Source of the DNA: Phallus indusiatus
Lineage: Eukaryota; Basidiomycota; Agaricomycetes; Phallales; Phallaceae
Assembly: GCA_027605045.1 (NCBI GenBank)
Contig: JAQFWX010000002.1
Span: forward strand, 2,046,001 to 2,110,000
Direction of reading: 5' to 3'
Length of the DNA stretch: 64,000 nt
Positions 36,186 through 45,851 of this stretch are shown one piece after another (position 1 is the stretch's first letter; each line of letters begins with the position of its first letter). The notes beneath the pieces are model-generated. The model was not told the DNA's origin. It saw only the letters and a list, made by a program, of their open reading frames with translations, and ran no database searches. Made by a program: the position numbers and the translations under genes.

Positions 36186-39100
36186 ATGGTGGCCAAAGTG
36201 GGGGGTGAGAGCCTCTTCGCGACCCGTCATTCGCGAGGATTCGACGAAGTGGCTTCTAAGCCAGAGAAGGTTGACGACACAATGCAATTGATGTCTAGGG
36301 AGCCTCCTAAGTCACCCGTCGCAACGCTTGATAAAGAAATGAGCCTGGGTGGCGTACCTCCTAAAGCTACTCTTGGGAGAGACACAGGCGGCCTTACTGG
36401 AACCAGGCCACCCCCTATCCCTTCAACTCCTAAATCAAGACCGATGCCTGTAATTTACCAAGGACGAACCAGAGCTACTACGTTTCCGTTAGCAAACGAA
36501 GAGATAATATTTTCTGGAGCACCACTCACCACTATCAACGTCCGAAACATTGACGTCTTTAACGGGAAAACCCTTTTAGCCCCTGCGACAACAAGGCTGA
36601 GACGGAGTTACGACCTGAAAATCAATCAGACTCTGGGACGTAGAAGGAACGCTATCTTACGGTATGCGAAAGAGAACATAACGGGGCATAATCATCTGTC
36701 CTCGATTCCGTTACCGTTGGAGGCCGAAGGACCTTGCGGAGAGTTGCTTTCCGCGTTGGATTCAGCACTGATCGGCGTTCCCTATGCCAGCGATTTTCTG
36801 GAACGATTAGGATATCATTTAGACCCCATTAAGTTCGACAATCTCACTCACATGCTCAAACGCTTCGCAAAGCGCGCTCAAGACCGATTGAGCAACATTG
36901 CAGATCTGCCCATCTGGGGTATCAACGATAATCCGTTGAACGTCTGGACTGCAGATGATTTTGAAATATTAGCGGTCTTATATAGAGATCAAGTCGAAAC
37001 ATTCCTGGCTTACCTTTTCAACAACAATGCTTTGATTCCTCCCAACCGACCACTTCGTGCTCTGAAGAGGATAGTCAAGACTGAGGGGATCTCCCTTAAA
37101 TCGGTTCAGATTGAAGACCATAAGCCTATCACTCGCGAACTGAAGACTACCAGTCAAACGGAGGCCATCGAAATTGAGGGGATCTCCTTGGTTGAAGTTA
37201 ATCCCACATCAGGAGCAGAAGAATCTGGTGAACCTCAAATGTTAGCGCATGGTATGATCCAAGAGGAAGCAGGAAACCTTTTGACACCTACACTACCTCA
37301 GTCAATCGAGCCCAGATCACAGTCCTTTCGCACTCGTCGCGAACAAGCTGGTTTACAGCTTTCCAACCTACGCCGCTTGAACGAACGTGTTCAGGAACCG
37401 CACCTTGATATTCAGCACCCTGTACCGCGAGCGGTCATTGGCTTTTTGCTCAAGGAATATCTTGACAATTGGGAGAATCCCGCTGATCATGGCGAGGAGA
37501 CGAATCCAGTCAGAGGGGATAGCGATCCTTCTGATAACGATGGTTTCTCAACTTCTGCGCAACCTCCTATCAACGCTCCGCGCCCTGTAGAATCTCCCGT
37601 TCGCAGCAATCGAGTTAGCGAGACGAGTCCAGACAGAGGGGATCGCGGAGAAGACGGTGGCGGCACCGACCCTGATCACGGATTTAACGGAGGAGGATTT
37701 CCAAGCCCCCAATCCTGCGACCCTGCACCGATCGTGGAGACGCGTCTAGATGTGGAATTTAAGCTAGACCAGTTTGAAACAGAAGAAAACCACTCACAAG
37801 GCTTTGCGCCCGAAGAAAAGGCTCCCATAGCATTTCCTGATCTAGTCTGTCCTGTTGGATTAGAGCTGTACACGAACAGTTTACATCTTGAGACTTACGG
37901 CACTGCGTATTGCTCCCTAAACCCCAAATTATCCAACAACAATCACGCGTTTGTGCAACGCGCAATCATTATTCGAAAGGAACCTGAGTTATACATTAAT
38001 CAACGGCTAGTCTCGTTAAACAATGATCTCGCGGCTTACCTGAACCACAAGAACTTGTATTCCACCCGACGCTTGATGACCGAGCTCTTGATATCATCTG
38101 ATTTGCAAGTTAGACTTGCGAATAGAGAGCTTATGGATTTCACGCAAGACTTGGGTGATGAGTTTGGGGTCAAATTACTTAAAACGTGGTCAACACTCGT
38201 CAAAAATGACCCAGCTGGATTGAACGAACACACCGTATTTCCAGGGATAGGAATGGATAATCCCTACTTCCCAAAATTGGTCGACGTTCTATACGGAACC
38301 GCTAAAGATTTATTGAACCTTATTAGAGGATTTTGTGGCGCCATGCTGATCCTAGAAAAGGATAACGACTATCCTGATGCTAGCGAGAACCCTTTAGTAG
38401 CGTTGACGGAACGAAACGATTGGACGCGACTTACTTTTTCGCAGTTTCGTTCAGGAGCTAAAGGTCTTCTACTCCTCGGAACGAATAGGAACCAACTGTA
38501 TGTGTCTAGCACTGCAAAGCTTGAAATCATCAAAGCAGCGCACGTTGGATTTGGATCGGAAACTCACGCAGGATATCGCAGAACGTACCAGAGAATCGCG
38601 TCTCAATATCACTGGAATGGGATGTCCCAAGATATCTTAGGTTACGTCAAGACTTGTAGCGCTTGCAAGAGATTGAAATCGCACAGGAACGTACCTCAAT
38701 CCTTTCAACCTAGTGCTGATCTTTTCCAACCTGGTCCAAACTCTCGCAAGCCTCTCAAATTCGATTCGGGACGGCACTTCATGGCCAGTCAGCCTGAGGA
38801 TGAGCCCCGCGACGCCATTTTTGTGAGCATTTTTGTGAGCATGAACGAACTTACCAGTTCTGTCATGGCTCTCAATAGCCCCAATCGCGATGAAAAATCG
38901 TCCGTCGCATTGTCATTCCATCGCGCCTTCGGGACATATAGGTCTCTTGAACAAATCATTCCGAACGTTGACTCTTTCTGGACGCATTGTGAAAGCCTTA
39001 AAAGACTCGGTTATCAGATGGACATAAAACAGAGAACAGCGAACGCGCACCTTATTGTCTTGCAAGAACATGTTGGACCAAAACCAAGCAACCGGGACGA

Positions 39101-40370
39101 ACGCTTGAACAGTCTAACGTCAGAATATGGTACACTCGTTCACAGTTTGATTGGCAACGTACCTTTCTTTCTACCAGATGGACACACCCTGAACGCGACC
39201 TTGAACTCTCATTCTCCACGCTTGAACGATGTTTCTGGTCAGTTCTTAGATCGCGCGGTCGTTAAACAGGTCCCTGTGGATAGTATTCTGCTGGCTGAAA
39301 CCAGATTCGCCCTCAAGAGGAAGCAAAATGGACTTACAGACCAAGAAATTCAAGCTATCGCTTCAGTCTTGAGAAAACAAGGACTTATTTCGCTGACTAG
39401 AGGCAGCGGGTCTAAGCGCGAAATGGTGTTGGAGTTTGACGATCGGATGCTCTTGAACAATCGTGCATATACGTGGGAGGTTCAAATACTACGCCCGCTG
39501 ACGAACACTCCTAGCGATGACTCGCAAGGATTGGAATTTACCAACGTCAACGTTGGAGGAACAAGCAAAGGTGTCTTGGTAGCACCGCCTAAGCGAAATG
39601 AATTTGGCAGCGAATCAGAACTCGCGCAAGGTGTTGATATTAAATCTTGGAGCCGATTGGTGGATGGTAGGATGCTCAAGCGCCTCAAGACACGTCGCGC
39701 TCGCGTTCGCGCTATCTTCACTCAAATAGCTTATCAAGTTACTCACGGTGAACGAAAGAAAGTCTTGAAATCAGCACGCCGCCAAATTAAGCTACCACTG
39801 CCACGCGACTATTCCATCGAGGTCACGCAGACTGCAGCAAAGACTCCAATTTCGTTTGGAATACGTTTGGTCTCGACTACTGTCCATGAGGTTGAGCAAT
39901 ATCTCACGTCGATACTCCGACAACTAGAGGAGCGTTCGGATCACCAGTTTGCTACCAGGAACGAAGCCAACAAGTTGCCCAAGCCTAAGTCAGAGTGTCT
40001 GGTGAACGCGAAAACTCCTGCGCTCTACAAATCAAATGGAGGTTTCATGCAAACCAGTGACTTATTTATCCTTATTCCAGGCGAGGACTTGATTATCTGC
40101 AAATCCCGACCTCTGATTTCCTGCACTAACTTGGATTCGTCTTACGACCCGTCTTCTTGTTCGTATAACTCCAAAGCTCGCGTTTTAAGAGATCTCAAGC
40201 GCCATCTAACAAAATCTTCGAAACCTCGCTCATATGATCCAATTCTTCTTAAATGCAACCCTCTCCGCCAGCCGAATGGCCAGCTATTTCTGCAATGGTT
40301 TCAATTATTGAAGATTAGCACGCTGTCATGTTTCAGCGGCAATTCATATAAGTTCCAATTTGAACTTTAA
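36186..40370 (+). CDS. 1394-aa protein of element N with H2C2-type zinc motif
   Basis: One uninterrupted frame from the ATG one base past the LTR to a TAA 311 bp before the 3' LTR. The only motif I recognise is an integrase-type zinc-binding module at about residues 790-850: AAHVGFGSETHAGYRRTYQR, then YHWNGM, then CSACKR, giving H-x7-H and C-x2-C. The N-terminal ~450 residues are proline- and charge-rich in parts (RPPPIPSTPKSRP) with a helical segment (LLSALDSALIGVPYASDFLE). About residues 450-530 are acidic and disordered. No YxDD, DTG or D-D-35-E motif is visible. A later segment (LDQEIQAIASVLRKQG-like; here LTDQEIQAIASVLRKQGLI) looks helical. It could be a Gag-like structural protein that kept the integrase zinc finger. 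Function unknown; the intact frame suggests it was used recently. Confidence 0.75.
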   Translation: MVAKVGGESLFATRHSRGFDEVASKPEKVDDTMQLMSREPPKSPVATLDKEMSLGGVPPKATLGRDTGGLTGTRPPPIPSTPKSRPMPVIYQGRTRATTFPLANEEIIFSGAPLTTINVRNIDVFNGKTLLAPATTRLRRSYDLKINQTLGRRRNAILRYAKENITGHNHLSSIPLPLEAEGPCGELLSALDSALIGVPYASDFLERLGYHLDPIKFDNLTHMLKRFAKRAQDRLSNIADLPIWGINDNPLNVWTADDFEILAVLYRDQVETFLAYLFNNNALIPPNRPLRALKRIVKTEGISLKSVQIEDHKPITRELKTTSQTEAIEIEGISLVEVNPTSGAEESGEPQMLAHGMIQEEAGNLLTPTLPQSIEPRSQSFRTRREQAGLQLSNLRRLNERVQEPHLDIQHPVPRAVIGFLLKEYLDNWENPADHGEETNPVRGDSDPSDNDGFSTSAQPPINAPRPVESPVRSNRVSETSPDRGDRGEDGGGTDPDHGFNGGGFPSPQSCDPAPIVETRLDVEFKLDQFETEENHSQGFAPEEKAPIAFPDLVCPVGLELYTNSLHLETYGTAYCSLNPKLSNNNHAFVQRAIIIRKEPELYINQRLVSLNNDLAAYLNHKNLYSTRRLMTELLISSDLQVRLANRELMDFTQDLGDEFGVKLLKTWSTLVKNDPAGLNEHTVFPGIGMDNPYFPKLVDVLYGTAKDLLNLIRGFCGAMLILEKDNDYPDASENPLVALTERNDWTRLTFSQFRSGAKGLLLLGTNRNQLYVSSTAKLEIIKAAHVGFGSETHAGYRRTYQRIASQYHWNGMSQDILGYVKTCSACKRLKSHRNVPQSFQPSADLFQPGPNSRKPLKFDSGRHFMASQPEDEPRDAIFVSIFVSMNELTSSVMALNSPNRDEKSSVALSFHRAFGTYRSLEQIIPNVDSFWTHCESLKRLGYQMDIKQRTANAHLIVLQEHVGPKPSNRDERLNSLTSEYGTLVHSLIGNVPFFLPDGHTLNATLNSHSPRLNDVSGQFLDRAVVKQVPVDSILLAETRFALKRKQNGLTDQEIQAIASVLRKQGLISLTRGSGSKREMVLEFDDRMLLNNRAYTWEVQILRPLTNTPSDDSQGLEFTNVNVGGTSKGVLVAPPKRNEFGSESELAQGVDIKSWSRLVDGRMLKRLKTRRARVRAIFTQIAYQVTHGERKKVLKSARRQIKLPLPRDYSIEVTQTAAKTPISFGIRLVSTTVHEVEQYLTSILRQLEERSDHQFATRNEANKLPKPKSECLVNAKTPALYKSNGGFMQTSDLFILIPGEDLIICKSRPLISCTNLDSSYDPSSCSYNSKARVLRDLKRHLTKSSKPRSYDPILLKCNPLRQPNGQLFLQWFQLLKISTLSCFSGNSYKFQFEL

Positions 40371-40681
40371 GAACGGATCGCGCTGAGTTTTGTGTTCTGC
40401 CTTTCTCTTATGATTCAAACTCTTTTCCGTTGCTTCTTTCTCGTAAATTCTTTATCTAAATTCAGTTCGGTCTCACTTCAATTGTCTCTTCGGGTTCTTA
40501 TTATTCTTTCGCTTCGCGTCAATCAAGATTTCAACATCTGTTTGGGTTACTTGCTATTCTCTCGGTCTTGGGTTCAACCCCCACTACGAATGGCCATTTC
40601 TTCAACTTTTCGTTTCGCGTTTATTCTCTCAATTTATTCTCAATCTCGGCTCGGATCAAAACTCGAAAGAAGAGGGGATTC

Positions 40682-41195
40682 TGTCATGTAACTGACTACC
40701 CCGGCTCACCAAATATAGTATAAAATAAGTATTTCTTTATTTCTTTCTCATTTTTATCAATTTCGCCTCGATTCATATGTTTATACTCGCGCGAAGCGCG
40801 AGTGATGATGTAATGACATCATTCGTCTAAATTAGTATAGCCTTCCCCTATAGAATGTACTCGCGACCTATATAAGTCGCGAGATTCCTTTGTAAGTAGT
40901 GAGCACTTTAATATATTACTATCTTGACCAAATCTTCTCGGAAATCTTCTCGGCTATTAAACTCTATTCTAAACTCTATTACTCGACTTGTGGAATCCTC
41001 CATTTAAGTCATAAACTCTATATTATTGTGTTCTCAACTATTCTCAACTTCGCTGACAAGACCTTATTCAAGACAATAACTTAAACTCCAGTTAATCGAC
41101 GTTTTTGTTCGACCCATCTCGTATAACGAATTCTCAAAACAAATTATATTAACTATCTACGCATACATCGTACTCTAATCGGCGGATACATCACA
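40682..41195 (+). repeat. 3' LTR of element N
   Basis: 514 bp with no difference seen from the 5' copy. Preceded by the polypurine stretch at 40,665-40,681 and followed by the target duplication GCTGC at 41,196-41,200. Confidence 0.92.
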
Positions 41196-42811
41196 GCTGC
41201 AGCCATTCGATCCTTGAACTCGTTAACTGCTTTGATCTTCGATCCTGGAAGTCGGGGCTCGAATCCCATGCGTGGTTGTCGCCCTGTGTCGAGTTCGAAG
41301 GGTGTGGATTGCGTCGCGGAATGTATGTGGTTGTTGTAAGCGAACTCGGCCATAGGAAGGAGGCGGTCCCAGTTGTCCTGTCTTTCCGAAGTGAAAACAC
41401 GAAGGTACTGTTCGATTTCGGCATTAACACGCTCGGTCTGGCCATCGGTTTGTGGATGGTAGGCAGTAGACATTGCTAAGCGTATTCCGAGGGTTCTGGA
41501 GAGTTCCTTAGTGAATCGAGCTGCGAACTGAGGTCCTCGATCCGAAATGATCTTCTCGGGTAGGCCGTGAAGTTTCCAGACGTGTTGGAGATAGAGTGAA
41601 GCCAGCCCAGAAGCGTCCAGAGTTGTGAAGGTCGGAATAAAGTGTGCGCGCTTGGTGAGAGAGTCTACCACCGCTAGAATGGCATCGTAACCGTTCGATT
41701 CGGGAAGTTCCACGATGAAGTCGACCGAAATGAATTCCCAAGGTCGGTAAGGCGTTTCTGTGGGTTCTAACTCGCTGAATGGAGCTCGTCGCGCGAGTTT
41801 CGTGCGTTGACAGGGATCACAGGCCTCGACATATCGTTGAACGTATCTGGAGATACCGGGCCACCAGAATGTTCGGGAGATCAGTTCGAGGGTCTTGAAA
41901 CGTCCAGGGTGTCCACCGATCTTCGAATCATGATGGCACTGAGTGATCTTACGACGCAGTTCCTCGTCGCTCGGAACATACACCTTTCCACGGTAATAAA
42001 TGACATCCTGATGTTCGGACCACTCACTAGTATGTGCAGAGCGGCCACCAAGAGTTCTAAGAGATTCTAATGCCTTCGAAACACCATCTTCATGCTTTCC
42101 TTCACGATTTGCCTTTCGGATTTGACGCAGGAAACCTTCCTCCTCCCCTTTAAGCTGGAATGTTTGCAAAGCATTGATTGCGAACATTTCGGGGCGAATT
42201 AAGGTGATGCCTTGGTTGTCCTGCTTACCAGACCCATGATCTGCACGTCTAGAAAGGCTGTCGGGTTTGCCCATAGATCTTCCCGGGACGTGTTGAAGCA
42301 TAAAATCGAATCTGGAGAGATAAACCGACCACCGAGCCTGTCTTCGGTTAAGATTCCGAGCTGTCATGAAGTATTCGAGGTTCTTGTGATCTGTTCGAAT
42401 ATCAATTGGATGACTCGAACCTTCGAGGAAATGTCGCCATTCTTCTAAAGAGCGGATGATCGCCAACATTTCCTTGTCGTGGATCTCGTAATTTCGTTCG
42501 ACGGGACTAAGCGACTTTGAGAAAAAGGCAACTGGATGCCACTTGTTGTCCTCCGAAGATAGCTGAGAAAGCACAGCACCTGTAGCGAAATCAGAACTGT
42601 CAGCTTCGATGCGATAAGGTCTGGAAGGATCGGGAATTAGCAGAACTGGTGCAGATGTCATAGCGAGCTTAAGGGAATCAAATGCATCCTGGCAGATGTC
42701 TGTCCAGACAAACGGAACATCTTTCTTTGTCAGACCGAACATGGGATGAGCGATCCGGGCGAAATCCTTAATGAAGCGACGGTAGAAGTTAGCGAAACCA
42801 AGGAAGGACTG

Positions 42812-43207
42812 TGTTAGGGCACGATCGTTCAGCGATTAGACTTAAGGATCAGACTGCTACTATAACCCAGTAACCCAGTCTATAATAGCGCAAGGAACTA
42901 CTCATGCGCGCACAGTTGTATATATACATGATTACGCTATCTCTAACCAATAGCTATCAGGTGCATTATCTACCAATAGGAAGGACGGTAGCCGAGGACA
43001 ATACGGATGACATAGAGAAAGAGGGAGATAGGGCAGAATGGAGCGAACGGAGAAACGGGGAGAGTTCGGAAGAATACGCGAGGGATAAATACGGACCGGT
43101 ATACCGGGTACCGTATGACCGACGTAGAGCGCGTAGGCATCTAAGTAGGTTATACTATACTACGCTAATATACTAGAGTGACCGTAGACCAGAGACGTAC
43201 CCTGACA
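42812..43207 (-). mobile_element. Solo LTR in G1 pol (RT/RNase H junction)
   Basis: TGTTAGGGC at 42,812 to CCCTGACA at 43,207, with 5-bp target duplications GACTG on both sides (42,807-42,811 and 43,208-43,212). Ends match the G-family LTRs but the interior is quite different, so it is another subfamily. It interrupts the conserved SFLGFANFYRRF region of G1 RT. Confidence 0.85.
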
Positions 43208-43456
43208 GACTGAACTTCAGTTACGTTCTTCGGGACAGGCCATTCACGAACTCCGGAAACCTTCGCTGGATCCATCTCAACAGTATTCTCCGAAATGACC
43301 ATTCCTAGGTACTCGATCTTCGTCTGACAGAACTCACACTTCTCCGCCTTGAGATACAACTTGTGTTCGCGTAGTCGTTCTAGGACACGATGAGTGATCA
43401 GATCATGTTCCTCCCGAGTTTTCGTGTAAATGAGAATATCGTCGATGTACACAGCC

Positions 43457-43605
43457 TAAGGCTGTCCACGGGTATTGCAAACAGGTACCTGCGCGAGCGT
43501 TTAGCCAATCAGAACACAGGATTTTGCCCTTGACCCTTAAATCCTGCATTCTGATTGGCTAAACGCTGCGCAGGTACCTGTTTGCAATACCCGTGGACAG
43601 CCTTA
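43457..43605. mobile_element. 149-bp hAT-type MITE, copy 1
   Basis: Terminal inverted repeats start TAAGGCTGTCCACGGG and extend almost to the centre. The 8-bp target duplication ACACAGCC lies at 43,449-43,456 and 43,606-43,613, as expected for hAT superfamily insertion. CCAAT boxes lie in both arms (43,505-43,509 and 43,554-43,558 reversed). It sits directly before the YIDD motif of G1 RT. Its TAAGGC end is shared with the large hAT at 46,273, a plausible source of transposase. Confidence 0.9.
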
Positions 43606-45294
43606 ACACAGCCACTGCGCCTTCCGAGATCAGATCCTCGAAGATTTCGTTCATCATCGTCTGGAACGTTGCTGGACTGTTAGTAAGACCGAAAAACATC
43701 ACTAGAGGTTCGAAAAGTCCTCGATTCGTTCGGAAAGCGGCCTTCCACTCGTCCCCCTCCTTAATCCGAACATTGTTGTAACCCCATCGCACATCGAGTT
43801 TAGTGAAATACTTCGCGCCTTGTAATTTATTGACAAGTTCCGAGATCAGGGGGAGCGGGTAGCGATTTTTGATCGTCATGGCATTTAAAGCACGATAGTC
43901 CTGAATGAGCCGAAGCGAACCGTCCTTCTTCTTGATAAAAAACACGGGGGAGGCCATCGGAGACTTTGAAGGACGTATCCGACCCGATCGAAGGTTCTCT
44001 TCCAGGAATGCGTCTAATTCCTTCTGCTCATTAGGAGATAGTGGGTAGATCTTACAGAACTTTGGTTCAGATCCTGCTAGAAGTTCTATGGGGTGATCCC
44101 ACTTCTTCGGATCAGGAAGGGAATCAAAGGATTCCTTAGCAAAAACATCTTCAAAGTCATGGAAGCGTTCTGGAACGATTTCTCGGAAGCCCTTCTTGAC
44201 TGGAGCATCAGCGTTGTTGGCGTAGGCCTGCGCAAGACGTTGAGATATAGTTTCGGTGGCTCCTATGGAGTGACCAGAGGGTTCATCCGAGGCTAAGGAA
44301 ATGGCAAACAGACGATCGCCTTCCTCGGGTTTGAATTCTGTCTCGATGTCCACAAGATCTGGCATATCAGGATCTGTAGATTCAGTGTCGTCCAATTGGA
44401 CTGCTTGAGAAGCTCGGACACGGCGTAGAAAACGCCTAGAACCTCTTCCGAGGGGTTCTGGAGGAGCACAAGATCGACATTGTGGACTGCAGCGGGTTAG
44501 CTCGACCTCTCCCGTGGTGTAATCGATGACAGGGTTATGAGCCTTGAACCAAGGTAACCCGAGAAGAACAGGATACTTGCCCAGCGCAGTGACAGCAAAC
44601 AGAACTCGTTCCGAATGTGTTCGGTATCGCATGACAATGTCTACAACATGGGTGATGTGGCCTGCTTGATTCGCGGTTCCGTCAACATTGAAGACAGGGA
44701 TCGGTCTCGGAAGTCGAATGGTGGGGAATCGATGCTTCTTAACAAAATCACGGTCAAGGAACATACCACTCGCACCAGTATCGAGCATGGCCTTCATGGA
44801 GGTGATGTCCCCAGTGTCAGCACTCTGAAGTTCAACAGAGATCTCGAGCCTCTGCGTACCAGCAGTCGTTGCTAACCGGAACTCGTGTGGAAGACGACTC
44901 CGAAGCTTTAGAGGAAGTCGATGGGGGATAGAAGGAGCAGAGGGAGGTTCGGGAGATGCATCAGAATCAATAGAAGTCGAATCAGAATTTTCATTGCACT
45001 CGGTGTCTATGTACAATTTTTCGAATCTATTGGATACTGGCAGCGAAGGTGCATCCTTCATTCGCTGCCTTCGGGAAAATCCTCCGAGGTAGGGATCTCC
45101 AACGAGGGCTCCTCAATGACTGTAGGGGCATCGGAACGTGTGTGAGCCTCTTCAACATCCTTCCGGGCAAGGAGCTGTTGCACAAGACTATCGATCTCGT
45201 CCGATTGTATAAAACGAACGTCGTAGGCACGGGGGCAGTCGCGAACCATGTGGCCAACCTGTCCGCATCGGTAGCAACGTGCAGTCTCCGTTTG

Positions 45295-45851
45295 TGTTAG
45301 GGCTACTCAGCTCAGACTAGAGGGAGGGGATCCTAAGGTAAATATATTGGGGGAGAACTAACTACTCACCTAGAGGGAGGGGATCCTAAGAGAACAAGCT
45401 TAGGGACCCTCACTCTAGGGACAGCGACTATATACATGAAAAACGATAGCGCGGCGTGCGGCCCTGACACAGCTAAGTGCCAGACGCCCAAACCGAACAT
45501 AAGCGACGTGATGCCTACGGCGTCACACCGGGTACGAGCGCGCGACGCGCGCTAAGGCTGTCCACGGGTATTGCAAACAGGTACCTGCGCGAGCGTTTAG
45601 CCAATCAGAACACAGGATTTTGCCCTTGACCCTTAAATCCTGCATTCTGATTGGCTAAACGCTGCGCAGGTACCTGTTTGCAATACCCGTGGACAGCCTT
45701 AACGCGCGCAAGTAGAGAAAGTGGAATAGAGACAGAGGGAGCAAATGGAGGGTGGAGATAATATATGGGAAATATAAATAAAGTAGAGGGAAATATATAC
45801 CGATGATAATAAATGAGGAAAAATGAGGGGACGCGGTAGCGTACCCTGACA
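45295..45851 (-). mobile_element. Solo LTR in G1 gag, carrying a MITE
   Basis: TGTTAGGGCTACTCAG to CCCTGACA with 5-bp target duplications GTTTG (45,290-45,294 and 45,852-45,856). Without the MITE and its duplication it is about 400 bp, and it closely resembles the LTR at 63,454-63,850 in opposite orientation (shared actcagctcag, gagggaggggatcctaag and the ggcccgtgacaca/ggccctgacaca-type region). It splits gag from its zinc knuckle. Confidence 0.88.
45553..45701. mobile_element. 149-bp hAT-type MITE, copy 2
   Basis: Appears identical over 149 bp to the copy at 43,457-43,605. Target duplication ACGCGCGC at 45,545-45,552 and 45,702-45,709. It is inserted in the solo LTR, so it is younger than that LTR. 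Confidence 0.92.

Larger units (their letters stand above)
35671..41195 (+). mobile_element. Element N: young non-autonomous LTR element with one large ORF
   Basis: A complete 5,525-bp element with two 514-bp LTRs (35,671-36,184 and 40,682-41,195) that look identical base for base, bounded by TGTCATG...CATCACA. It is flanked by the 5-bp target duplication GCTGC (35,666-35,670 and 41,196-41,200). Removing it rejoins the G1 integrase frame. A candidate primer site (TGG-TGG-CCAAAG) follows the 5' LTR at once, and a polypurine tract (aaagaagaggggatt) precedes the 3' LTR at 40,665-40,681. There is no reverse transcriptase, RNase H or protease motif, so the element must borrow replication proteins. 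Identical LTRs imply very recent insertion or gene conversion. Confidence 0.9.
35284..45061 (-). pseudogene. G1 pol polyprotein (PR-RT-RH-IN-chromodomain), broken
   Basis: Starts at the ATG at 45,061, which overlaps the gag stop as ATGA. Protease has MLDTGASGMFLD near 44,780. RT runs from 44,000 to the MITE; the YIDD catalytic motif lies just beyond it at about 43,440-43,451, so the MITE separates EGAVAV from YIDDILIYT. After the solo LTR at 42,812-43,207, RNase H (EADSSDFATGAVLSQ) and integrase follow (HHCC near 41,940-41,800; SVDFIVELP, SDRGPQF and HPQTDGQTERVN for D-D-E) to 41,201. N interrupts inside the integrase C-terminus (after NEFKDRM). The last part lies at 35,665-35,284 and ends in a TGA where the family has arginine. 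The open frame beyond it encodes a chromodomain-like stretch (RLEFKVRWEGYGPEHDQW) to about 35,060. Confidence 0.82.

Noticed and set aside
36186..40370. Host gene flanked by chance repeats
   Set aside because: LTRs, target duplication, polypurine tract and insertion inside G1 integrase show it belongs to a mobile element.
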